The notes under the pieces are model-generated. The model saw nothing but the letters and a program-made list of their open reading frames with translations. It was not told the origin of the DNA and did not search any database. A DNA stretch of 30,416 nucleotides from contig JBKHJR010000032.1 in NCBI GenBank assembly GCA_046537975.1, positions 1 through 30,416 on the forward strand, read 5' to 3'. Made by a program: the position numbers and the translations under genes. This document shows positions 7,941-15,113 of this stretch, in pieces. Within the stretch, counting starts at the first letter, position 1. Every line of letters begins with the position of its first letter. The stretch is from JAWLDV01 sp046537975 (lineage in GTDB: Bacteria > Desulfobacterota > Desulfobulbia > Desulfobulbales > SURF-16).

Positions 7941-8031
7941 AACCAAGGAAAAAACAAAGAAGGTAAGATGCCTTACTGTTAGTGGGAGTGGTTGTGGAAC
8001 AACTGTCTACCAAAAAAAGGCAAATTTATGA
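7936..8031 (+). CDS. Possible leader micro-ORF 1 (31 codons)
   Basis: Read from GTG at 7936, this frame gives a 31-residue basic peptide containing KKVRCLTVSGSGCGTTVYQ, with two cysteines and a glycine-rich middle. The GTG overlaps the Shine-Dalgarno motif, so initiation there would be abnormal. Its stop TGA (8029-8031) overlaps the ATG of the next micro-ORF as ATGA. Not recognised as any known protein; it may be a decayed gene or a translated leader. Confidence 0.2.
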   Translation: MITKEKTKKVRCLTVSGSGCGTTVYQKKANL

Positions 8032-8087
8032 AGATCACTTCCGTAAGAAGTTATCTCAATAAAAAAATCGGAGGGATAAACCTATGA
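8028..8087 (+). CDS. Possible leader micro-ORF 2 (19 codons), ATGA-coupled to the cytochrome gene
   Basis: ATG at 8028 has AAAAGG about 7 nt upstream and gives a 19-residue peptide beginning MKITSVRSYLNKK. Its TGA (8085-8087) overlaps the ATG of the decaheme cytochrome (8084) as ATGA, the arrangement used in translational coupling. There is no sequence family to compare with, so this rests on layout alone. Confidence 0.25.
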   Translation: MKITSVRSYLNKKIGGINL

Positions 8088-9121
8088 TTAAAAAGTACTT
8101 CATACTGGCAGCGGGCCTGATTTTTCTGGTCGGTTGCACCCAGATGATGGAAAAAAGGGCTGCCGTCGTCAAGGCCCCGGAGGTGGCACCCGATGCTACC
8201 TTTGTTGGCAGTGATACCTGTTACGGCTGTCATAACGAATACGAAGAGGGGAATCATAATGTCCATATGAATCTTGCTTCCTTTGAAGCCGGGGCATACA
8301 AACAGGGTTGCGAATCCTGTCACGGGGCCGGTTCCGAACATGTCAATGCCGGCGGTGATCCGGGAAAAATTATCAGTTTCGGTAAAGACTCCGGGCTGGC
8401 CAGCGAGGAACTGGCCGGGGCCTGCGTCACCTGTCACCAGGGCGGGGAAATGATGCATTGGTCCGGCTCTGAACACGCCTTTAACGACGTAACCTGTGTT
8501 GATTGCCATGATATCCATGACAACAGCGAGGAAAGTCTCCTGCAGGATAAAGAGATCGATCTCTGCGTTTCCTGCCACAGTAACCAGAAAGCCAAGATAC
8601 ACTCCATATCTCACCATCCTTTGAAAGAAGGACTGATGACCTGTAACAGCTGTCACGATCCCCATGGTTCCGCCAGTATGGATCGGGGTATGCTTGATAC
8701 CGAAGAACGGGTCAATGATCTTTGCCTGGAATGCCACAGCCGCTATCAGGGACCTTATGTCTATGAACATGCCCCGGTGGCTGAATCCTGCCTGGAATGC
8801 CATGAGCCCCATGGCTCAGTGGCCAATAACCTTTTGACCCAGAACGAGCCCTTCCTTTGCCTGCAGTGCCATGAGGGTCATTTCCATGCCACCCGTACTG
8901 CTGATACCGACGGTACTGTGGGAGGTACAGCTATAGAGGTCGAGGATGGTGTGGCGACAGGCACAGACAAGAGCGCTGGTAACCTCGATATTCAGGGTGA
9001 TAGCGAGCATAATTGGGCCCAGGGGTATCTGACCAAGTGTTCCACCTGTCATCAGCAGGTTCATGGCTCTGATTTGCCCAGCCAGGCAAGACGGCTTGAG
9101 GGTACAGGCTTAACAAGATAG
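8084..9121 (+). CDS. Decaheme c-type cytochrome lipoprotein, DmsE/MtrA-like
   Basis: The 345-residue product has ten CXXCH heme-binding motifs (CYGCH, CESCH, CVTCH, CVDCH, CVSCH, CNSCH, two CLECH, CLQCH, CSTCH), matching the DmsE/MtrA/PioA family of decaheme cytochromes. Such proteins plug an outer-membrane barrel and carry electrons between periplasm and cell surface. A signal peptide ends in a lipobox (LVGC, C18), so it is probably a lipoprotein; Shewanella MtrA is soluble. The ten motifs are followed by no further domain. GGAGG lies 8 nt before the ATG. The gene for its expected barrel partner starts 14 nt downstream. No cell-surface decaheme gene (MtrC/OmcA type) is visible, so the system looks like the two-part PioAB arrangement. 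Confidence 0.93.
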   Translation: MIKKYFILAAGLIFLVGCTQMMEKRAAVVKAPEVAPDATFVGSDTCYGCHNEYEEGNHNVHMNLASFEAGAYKQGCESCHGAGSEHVNAGGDPGKIISFGKDSGLASEELAGACVTCHQGGEMMHWSGSEHAFNDVTCVDCHDIHDNSEESLLQDKEIDLCVSCHSNQKAKIHSISHHPLKEGLMTCNSCHDPHGSASMDRGMLDTEERVNDLCLECHSRYQGPYVYEHAPVAESCLECHEPHGSVANNLLTQNEPFLCLQCHEGHFHATRTADTDGTVGGTAIEVEDGVATGTDKSAGNLDIQGDSEHNWAQGYLTKCSTCHQQVHGSDLPSQARRLEGTGLTR

Positions 9122-9135
9122 AAGGAGGTAGAGAT

Positions 9136-11430
9136 ATGAAAAAGAAATATACCGTTGCTGCCACCCTTGCCTTGACCTTGGCCTTTACCGTGCCCCAGGC
9201 GGTTTCGGCCGAAGAGAACGGCGAAGATGGTAAGGCTTCAGTAAAGGGCTCCCTCTCTGTAGGGGCAAGCTTTAATGATGACGATGATGCCAGGACCCTT
9301 TCTTCCGAGTACAGCAGTATGAGCGATGTTGATACCCGGGGGATTGTGGGGGGCTCCCTGTATATCCACGGAGATTCCAGTGCCCTGGGTGTGGAAGGGA
9401 TCTATCTGGCCCCGGATGAGCAGGAGTACGAAGGTCATTTAAATATTGACCGCGTCCTGGATATCCAGGGGGGCTATCAGGAATTCTGGCACCGTACCGG
9501 CCAGGACAATCTCCTGAATATGAATGCGGAATCCAACGGGCCGGAACAAGGGGCCTTGCTCTGGCATACCTATGAATACGCCCCTGATTACGGTACCAAT
9601 ACCGCCAATCCGGATAAAGCCCCTGAGCATGAGTTCGGCGTCTCCCGCAAGGAGTTTGAGGCCACCGGCAAGATCCGCTTTCCCCAGGTCCCCGGTTTGA
9701 CCGTGGGGGTTGAAGGTCGTCATGAACGCCGGGAGGGCAATGAGCAGGTGATGACCATGTCCAAGTGCGCCTCCTGCCACGTGGTGGCCCATGACAAGGA
9801 TATTGATGAGACCACCGAGGATATCAAGCCCTTTGTCCAGTATAACGTCGGCCAGCTCTCCCTGGAGTACAGCTACCTCAACCGTAAGTTCAAGAGCAGC
9901 GACCCGGTAATGGCGAACTACGACGAGGCCGCTAATCCGCTTAGTGGGGCTGGCGCCGGAGATGATGATTTTGATAACCGGATTATCTACGATCTTGATG
10001 ATAACCCGCTTGCGGCTGACCGGACTCCGGATACCAGGAAAGAGGTGCACAGTCTTAAGGGCAAGTATGACGTCTCCGGCTATCAAAATATCAATGCCGG
10101 TTATGTCTATGCCAATATGAAGAACGACGATGTAGGTGGGGCCTCCAGTGCCACCCCCGACGTGTCTTACGATAAGAGTAGCCTGGAGACCGATTACAAC
10201 GCCGGGATGTTTGCCTGGCACAACCGTTTTTCCAAGAGGCTGACCGTCAACCTCAAGGGTCGTTATCAGAACCTTGAATCCGATGATGTCTTTATTGATA
10301 TTGCCAGAGCTGACGGAATTACCGGAGAGGAGTATGATTTTACCCGGGAGTCTGACGAGGACCGGGATATCATGACCATGAAGGCGGATCTCCGCTATCG
10401 TTTAAACCGCGACATCACCCTGCGTGGCGGTCTGGAATTTGAAGATGAAGACCGCAAGAATATCCATTTCCTGGTCAATGAGGACACCACGACCTATAAG
10501 GGCAAAGCCGGCATGAGCTGGCGTCTGGGCCGCAATCTGAGGTTGCGGGCCGATTACAGGCTCACCTATGTAGATGACCCTTATACCTGGGAAAATTCGG
10601 TTTATCCGAATGATGGTTCCCTGGATGATCGAGACGGAGTTGATTTAAGGGACGAGGACACACCCTTGACCTATACGGATTTTGTCTACGATCAGCGCTC
10701 CCTCAACACCTCGGCAGATCCGGAAATGGAAAATGATCTCAAGGTCAAGGCCAACTACAATCTGGGCTCCGGGATGAACCTGGGGGGCTATGCCAGATAT
10801 ACACTGGGCACCAATGATGAGGAGATCAACTACGACTATGAAGATGAAGTGGTGGACAGCGGTCTGGACTTCACCTTCAGCCCCCTGCAGCGGATGACCG
10901 CTTCCCTGGGATATAACTACTACAGTCATAACACGGATTCGGCCTTTTATATACCGGTCTACCACGGCTGAGGCGGATCCATTGCATCGGGCGAGGTTCG
11001 TCCGTACGTTTCTGAAATGAACAATGATACCGACGTCAACACCTTAACCGCTGCCGCCAACTGGCGGGCCAGCGATAAGTTGTCCCTCAATTTCGGCCTG
11101 GCCTACAGCATGGCCGAACAGAAAATGGAAGACGTCTTCTTTGAGAGTGACTCCTTTACCTCCGAAGGTGGTGATAATGACGTCACCGGCTTACCCCTCT
11201 GGTATGGCGAGTATGATCCCGACAATACCAACGACATGGAGTCCTATTCCGATCTGGAGTACGATGTCTGGGACATCAATCTGGGCGCTTCTTACGCCAT
11301 CAGTGATAACATAGGCCTGAACTTGAACTATGTCTTCTCTGATATTGATGATGAAGCCGGAGGATATGTCTATGGTGACGAGTCTGGTAACTACCAGTCT
11401 CTGAAGACCTATGTGACCTTCCGTTATTAA
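9136..11430 (+). CDS. MtrB/PioB-like outer-membrane barrel, probable selenoprotein (in-frame UGA at codon 612)
   Basis: MtrB/PioB proteins are beta-barrels that hold a decaheme cytochrome in the outer membrane. A signal peptide (about 1-25, ending AVSA) is followed by alternating strand-like segments with acidic turns. One frame runs from ATG 9136 (AAGGAGG upstream) to TAA 11428-11430, 764 residues, broken only by TGA at 10969-10971 (HG-UGA-GG). The 152 codons after it keep the barrel pattern and end in YVTFRY, the aromatic C-terminus expected for an outer-membrane barrel. A hairpin with GG in its loop follows the UGA. Selenocysteine is therefore the favoured reading; a nonsense mutation is the alternative. 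A CASCH motif at C211-H215 could bind one heme or be redox active, which is also odd for a barrel. The decaheme gene upstream is the likely partner. Confidence 0.8.
10972..11003 (+). promoter_or_regulatory. Candidate bacterial SECIS hairpin of the MtrB/PioB-like gene
   Basis: Immediately after the UGA, GGCGGA (10972-10977) can pair with TTCGTCC (10997-11003, one bulged T), CC with GG (10995-10996), and TTGC (10982-10985) with GCGA (10991-10994). This leaves an apical loop ATCGG with GG at 10989-10990, 18-19 nt after the UGA. Bacterial SECIS elements usually present a GG in the loop at about 16-37 nt. Folded by eye; no energy was calculated. Confidence 0.55.
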
Positions 11431-11456
11431 TTTCCGGAAGTAAATAGTGTTAAAAA

Positions 11457-11485
11457 GGGTCGGCTGGAAAGCCGGCCCTTTTTTT
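11457..11485. terminator. Strong bidirectional intrinsic terminator
   Basis: GGGTCGGCT (11457-11465) pairs with AGCCGGCCC (11470-11478) over 9 bp with a GGAA tetraloop. It is followed by seven T on the plus strand and preceded by five A, which become T on the minus strand. It serves the rightward cytochrome/barrel operon and the leftward UDG gene ending at 11559. Confidence 0.92.
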
Positions 11486-11558
11486 ATATCCAGACAGGCC
11501 CGGTCGCTTGCTCTTGCAAGGGCGATGATTTCTTAAGGTGGGCAGGAGGAGTCTCCTC

Positions 11559-12323
11559 TTATATCATACTTTTTATAAGTTTCAGGTCTTGCCAGGAGGC
11601 CTTCTTGAGTTCCTGGTGCCTGAGCAGCATTTCCGGATGATAGCTGGCAATCAGGGGGGTGTTCCGCCATTTCTGCAGTCTGCCGCGCAGGGTAAAAAGT
11701 TGTTTGTCGGTCTCCAGCAAAAGCCGGGCGCTTAAAGGACCCAGGGTAAGTATTATCCCGGGGTTTAAGAGTTCAACTTCTTTTCTGAGCCAGGACAGGC
11801 AGGTACCGCTTTCCTGGGCAGCGGCAAGATTTCTGTCGGCCGGCAGGCACTTGAGGACACCGGTCAGATAGACCTCCTCGAGGCTCAGGTCTATGGCTGC
11901 CAGCATGCGTCCCAGGAGATTTCTGGGCTCTCCCTCAATCGGAGCGGACGAAGTAGTCCCGGACCAAGGGGGGTCGCAGACAATAAAGAGATTCGCAGGC
12001 CTGTCTTTACTGCTTTCCGGACTTATCCTGCCTGCCCCATTTTCCCCTAACGGACAGGAAAGGCATTCAGCTATCAGGGCTGCAAGCTCATCCTGGTTGG
12101 CGACCTTGTTCCCGGGCTTATCGAGTGATTCTGCCTCTTCCGGGTCTTCCCGGCTGCCAGAAGAGTCTTTGAGGATCGCCTGAACCGATCTGTCCAAAAA
12201 ATACCTCAGATCCTGGTTATACGAATAGCCTATACCGCAGCGGTCATGGAATTCCAGCAGGTTTTTGGCAGCTCCTATGAGCTCTGCTAACTCGGTATCG
12301 GTTGGTTTGTTAACAGTCGTCAT
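11559..12323 (-). CDS. Family 4 uracil-DNA glycosylase (4Fe-4S)
   Basis: Family 4 UDGs remove uracil from DNA. All four cluster cysteines are recognisable: C87 and C90 (CLSC), C159 (VLKC) and C175 (GTC). Other family blocks are PRNLLGRML, YLTGVLKCLPADRN, LGPLSARLLL and ASYHPEMLL, the last containing the active-site HP motif. The first catalytic motif, usually GEAPG, reads CDPPWSG here, a marked change that could affect specificity. The protein is 254 residues, longer than thermophilic family 4 enzymes (about 200) because of an N-terminal extension of roughly 80 residues with an acidic linker. It lies 75 nt downstream of trmFO on the same strand. Confidence 0.85.
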   Translation of the reverse strand: MTTVNKPTDTELAELIGAAKNLLEFHDRCGIGYSYNQDLRYFLDRSVQAILKDSSGSREDPEEAESLDKPGNKVANQDELAALIAECLSCPLGENGAGRISPESSKDRPANLFIVCDPPWSGTTSSAPIEGEPRNLLGRMLAAIDLSLEEVYLTGVLKCLPADRNLAAAQESGTCLSWLRKEVELLNPGIILTLGPLSARLLLETDKQLFTLRGRLQKWRNTPLIASYHPEMLLRHQELKKASWQDLKLIKSMI

Positions 12324-12398
12324 TGACTATTGATCTCCGGGTCCGGAAAAGTTTGCTTGAAAAATGTCTAAGTGCCTTACAGTATCTTTCCCGGTTCC

Positions 12399-13748
12399 TC
12401 ATTCCTGGTTGACCGACTCATGATCGATAATTTCCCTGATCAGTTCCCTGGCCCTTGCCGCCCTTAAGGCTTTTCTCTGTCCTTTGGGTACCTTTTTGCT
12501 CCCGCCGGTCTTCAGGGGAGGGAAGAGACTGAAATTTATGTTGGAGGGCTGGAACCGATCCGGGTCGGTCCGGGTTAGATGGTTCACCAGGGCCCCCAGG
12601 GCGGTGGCCGGCGGCGGCACAAAAGGGTCGACCCCCCGGGCCAGTCCGGCGCCGTTGATTCCGGCCAGAAGGCCCATGGCTGTTGATTCCACATAACCTT
12701 CGACCCCGGTCAGCTGCCCGGCCAGAAGCAGGTCCGGCATTTTCTTTACCTGCAGGGAAGGGGAGAGGACTTCCGGACCGCAGATAAAGGTGTTGCGATG
12801 AATGCTGCCCAGACGGACAAATTCGGCTTTTTCCAGGCCGGGAATCCTGCGGAATACCCTTTTCTGTTCAGGATAGGTCAGCCTGGTTTGAAATCCCACC
12901 ATATTGTAATGGGAGCCCTCCCTGTCCTCCATGCGGAGCTGGACCACGGCCCAGGGATCCCGGCCGGTTCTGGGATCAGGCAGACCCACGGGTTTTAGGG
13001 GGCCGTAACGCAGAGTATCCCTGCCCCTGGCCAGCATCACCTCCACAGGCAGGCATCCTTCGAAATATTTCTCATCTTCAAAGCTGTGGGCACTCACCTG
13101 GTCCGCCTGGCTCAGGGCCTGGATAAACTCTTCGTACTCCTCCCGGCTCAGGGGGCAGTTAAGATAGTCCCCGGAACCATCTTCATCATAGCGGGAAGCC
13201 CGGTAGACGATGCTGTAGTCAAGGGAGTCCGCTGTTACAATAGGGGCGATAGCGTCATAAAAGTAGAGAGAGTCCCGGCCAGTCAACTGTCTTAGGGAGT
13301 CGGCCAGGGGAGAACTGGTAAGGGGGCCGGTGGCCAGGATCTTCAGGTCGCCGCCTATCTCGGATAACTCTTTTATTTCCCCTCTTTTGATCTCAATATC
13401 AGGGTGGTTGTCGATTTTTTCGGTAATGTGGCGGGCAAAGAGCTGTCGGTCCACTGCCAGGGCCTTGCCTGCCGGAACCCTGGTAATTTCGGCAGCCTCT
13501 ATTACCAGGGAGCCCAGCAGCCGCATCTCGTCTTTGAGCAGACCCACTGCAGAACAAGGATCAGCGGAACGCAGAGAGTTACTGCAGACCAGTTCCGCAA
13601 GGTCGGGGGAGGAGTGGGCCGGACTGAACTTTTCCGGTTTCATTTCATAAATCTCCACCCTGCAGCCCCTCTGCGCTGCCTGCCAGGCGGCTTCACAACC
13701 GGCCAGACCGCCGCCTGCTATTTTTATTACCGGCCTCTTTTCAGCCAT
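12399..13748 (-). CDS. trmFO: Folate/FAD-dependent tRNA (uracil-54-C5)-methyltransferase TrmFO
   Basis: TrmFO makes 5-methyluridine at position 54 of tRNA with 5,10-methylenetetrahydrofolate as carbon source and FAD as cofactor. The 449-residue protein is full length. It starts with an FAD-binding GGGLAGCEAAWQAA motif (about 13-26), then EIYEMKPEKFSPAHSS and LVCSNSLRS containing the conserved cysteine, and later GLPDPRTGRDPWAVVQLR and GQLTGVEGYVESTAMGLLAG. The start ATG at 13748 agrees with the family N-terminus. Gram-negative enterics use SAM-dependent TrmA instead, so TrmFO fits a Desulfobacterota host. It may share a transcript with adk upstream and the UDG gene downstream. Confidence 0.95.
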   Translation of the reverse strand: MAEKRPVIKIAGGGLAGCEAAWQAAQRGCRVEIYEMKPEKFSPAHSSPDLAELVCSNSLRSADPCSAVGLLKDEMRLLGSLVIEAAEITRVPAGKALAVDRQLFARHITEKIDNHPDIEIKRGEIKELSEIGGDLKILATGPLTSSPLADSLRQLTGRDSLYFYDAIAPIVTADSLDYSIVYRASRYDEDGSGDYLNCPLSREEYEEFIQALSQADQVSAHSFEDEKYFEGCLPVEVMLARGRDTLRYGPLKPVGLPDPRTGRDPWAVVQLRMEDREGSHYNMVGFQTRLTYPEQKRVFRRIPGLEKAEFVRLGSIHRNTFICGPEVLSPSLQVKKMPDLLLAGQLTGVEGYVESTAMGLLAGINGAGLARGVDPFVPPPATALGALVNHLTRTDPDRFQPSNINFSLFPPLKTGGSKKVPKGQRKALRAARARELIREIIDHESVNQE

Positions 13749-13780
13749 GACTTCTGCTTATGGAAATATATTATTCAGTC

Positions 13781-13829
13781 CTCCGACCTCTGACTTCCGA
13801 CTTCCGACCTCCGACCTCCGACCTCCCAG
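13781..13829. repeat. Degenerate 7-bp tandem array D
   Basis: Seven units with a 7-bp period: CTCCGAC, CTCTGAC, TTCCGAC, TTCCGAC, CTCCGAC, CTCCGAC, CTCCCAG. It lies in the gap between adk and trmFO and is the longest and cleanest array of its kind in the window. Confidence 0.8.
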
Positions 13830-13865
13830 ACATCCCGGAAGGCCGGAATCAGGCAGCAGAGCAAA

Positions 13866-14513
13866 CTAAATATTAAGACTTTTTCTGATTTCTTCTACAA
13901 CTACATCACTGGAAGTACCCCTTATGTTTTTAAGAAGTCCTTCTTTCTGGTAAAAATCGACCAGAGGCGCTGTCTTCTCGTTGTAAGTGTCCAGCCGCTT
14001 GGCTATGGCCTCTTCGGTCTCGTCGGAGCGCTGGATCACGGGACTGCCGCAGTGATCGCAGACTCCTTCCTTCTGGGGAGGACTGCTTTTGACGTTATAG
14101 ATAGCCTGGCATTCAGGATTCTCGCAGGTCCTTCTGGTACAGAGCCTGTCAAAGATAACATCCCTGGGGACATCGATATTTACAGCCATATCCAGTTCAA
14201 TCCCCAGCTTTTTCAGCAGTTCATTAAGGGCTTCAGCCTGGAAAATAGTACGGGGGAAACCGTCCAGCAGGAAGCCCTTCTTACAGTCCGGCTCCTGGAG
14301 GCGATCTTCCATGATTCCCATGATCAGGGAATCGGGAACCAGATCACCGGCGTCCATGTATTTTTTGGCCTCTTTGCCGAGTTCGCTGCCCTTGCGTACA
14401 GCCTCCCGGAGAATATCGCCGGTGGAGATCTGCACGGAGCCGTCAATTTCAGTGAGCTGTTTGGCCACGGTTCCTTTCCCGGCCCCGGGTGATCCTAATA
14501 AAATAAGTTTCAT
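13866..14513 (-). CDS. adk: Adenylate kinase
   Basis: Adenylate kinase interconverts ATP plus AMP with two ADP. The N-terminal P-loop is GSPGAGKGT (7-15). DGFPRT and the LID-domain arginines are present, and the length of 215 is typical of the long form. The LID carries cysteines in TCENPEC and CDHCGSP, consistent with a metal-stabilised (usually zinc) LID seen in many Gram-positives and Desulfobacterota but not E. coli. The spacing of the first pair (C-x4-C) differs from the common C-x2-C. The start ATG is preceded by CAGGAGGG. The upstream DNA contains the 102-bp tandem repeat. Confidence 0.96.
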   Translation of the reverse strand: MKLILLGSPGAGKGTVAKQLTEIDGSVQISTGDILREAVRKGSELGKEAKKYMDAGDLVPDSLIMGIMEDRLQEPDCKKGFLLDGFPRTIFQAEALNELLKKLGIELDMAVNIDVPRDVIFDRLCTRRTCENPECQAIYNVKSSPPQKEGVCDHCGSPVIQRSDETEEAIAKRLDTYNEKTAPLVDFYQKEGLLKNIRGTSSDVVVEEIRKSLNI

Positions 14514-14618
14514 GTTATTCCCTCCTGAGCGATTATTTGAATTTTTATCTATTTATTTATATTTATTTGGCGGTGAAGAACCTTGTATTATACACGAAAT
14601 CGCTGATTTTTTAACAGA

Positions 14619-14866
14619 AAAATTTCCTAATCAGCAAAAAGCCGTGATCTGAATTTTCGCTATCGTTATTACAGATAAGTTAAAGAGGCGTATCGCGACG
14701 TACTTGTTTTAAAGTACGGCAAAATTTCCTAATCAGCAAAAAGCCGTGATCTGAATTTTCGCCATCGTTATTACAGATAAGTTAAAGAGGCGTATCGCGA
14801 CGTACTTGTTTTAAAGTACGGCAAAATTTCCTAATCAGCAAAAAGCCGTGATCTGAATTTTCGCCG
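14619..14866. repeat. 102-bp tandem repeat, about 2.4 copies
   Basis: Copies begin at 14619, 14721 and 14823, each with AAAATTTCCTAATCAGC. The first two are full length and differ at one noticed position (GCTATCG or GCCATCG); the third stops after about 44 bases near 14866. Each full unit contains a 7-bp inverted repeat with a 6-nt loop (CGTACTT-GTTTTA-AAGTACG, for example 14699-14718) and a TCGCGA palindrome. There are only two full units and no spacers, so this is not a CRISPR array. It lies upstream of adk and downstream of the DUF445 gene terminator. Confidence 0.93.
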
Positions 14867-14910
14867 CTAGTCCGATACTTCTAAGCCGGTTTAAGATGGT
14901 TAGATGAGAT

Positions 14911-14946
14911 AAAAAAAAACCGGCGCCTGGGGGAGCGCCGGTTTTT
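14911..14946. terminator. Bidirectional intrinsic terminator downstream of the DUF445 gene
   Basis: CCGGCGC (14920-14926) pairs with GCGCCGG (14935-14941) around an 8-nt loop. Nine A precede it and five T follow it. Read leftward it gives nine U after the stem, well placed to end transcription of the DUF445 gene that stops at 15114. Confidence 0.88.
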
Positions 14947-15113
14947 CCCCTCCTGTATTCAGGAGGCTTAAGGAGAGAGAAATGAAAAAAGGAAAAAGGA
15001 GGAAGTATTTTTCTTTAGCCTTTACTAAAATAAGACACCCGTAAATATGATTAGTTCCAAAAAATATGGAGAAATTATAAAAAAAGAAGGATCTTTAATA
15101 GAGACTCGGAGAC

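Larger units (their letters stand above)
7522..8083. other. Long non-coding interval between divergent operons
   Basis: This 562-bp stretch separates the leftward moaE-like/efp/epmA genes from the rightward cytochrome operon. It is AT-rich in its first two thirds. TTGACA at 7565-7570 followed at 15 bp by GATAAT (7586-7591) is a weak rightward promoter candidate. Two related segments, around 7643-7667 and 7904-7921, share CCCGGCAGAT followed by a CCGG-containing stretch and might be binding sites. The right end carries an exceptionally complete Shine-Dalgarno sequence and two micro-ORFs, listed separately. A leftward 69-codon frame at 7622-7831 has no ribosome site or recognisable similarity and is not called. 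Confidence 0.5.
14514..15113. other. Non-coding interval with tandem repeat, terminator and hairpins
   Basis: The 600-bp gap between adk and the DUF445 gene holds an AT-rich adk leader (14514-14618), a 102-bp tandem repeat (14619-14866), a terminator hairpin (14911-14946) and a second hairpin (14949-14966, CCTCCTG-TATT-CAGGAGG). A 20-codon rightward frame (14982-15044, starting MKKGKRRKYF) has a purine-rich site upstream but is too short to call as a gene. Confidence 0.6.

Noticed and set aside
8051..8812. Leftward 253-codon frame opposite the decaheme cytochrome
   Set aside because: Antisense of a gene rich in CXXCH codons; hydrophobic, low-complexity product with no recognisable domain.
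9439..10221. Leftward 260-codon frame opposite the barrel gene
   Set aside because: Antisense shadow; the I/V/G-rich product reflects the complement of Asp- and Tyr-rich barrel codons.
11017..11430. A separate 137-residue gene after the UGA
   Set aside because: It is in exactly the same frame as the preceding barrel sequence, has no ribosome site and no signal peptide, and forms only the C-terminal strands of a barrel. It is the rest of the 9136 gene.
9136..11430. Barrel gene as a simple pseudogene
   Set aside because: Not excluded, but there is no other frameshift or stop, coding quality after the UGA is unchanged, and a suitably placed SECIS-like hairpin exists.
14619..14866. CRISPR array
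   Set aside because: The units are 102 bp, adjacent and without unique spacers, and there are no cas genes.
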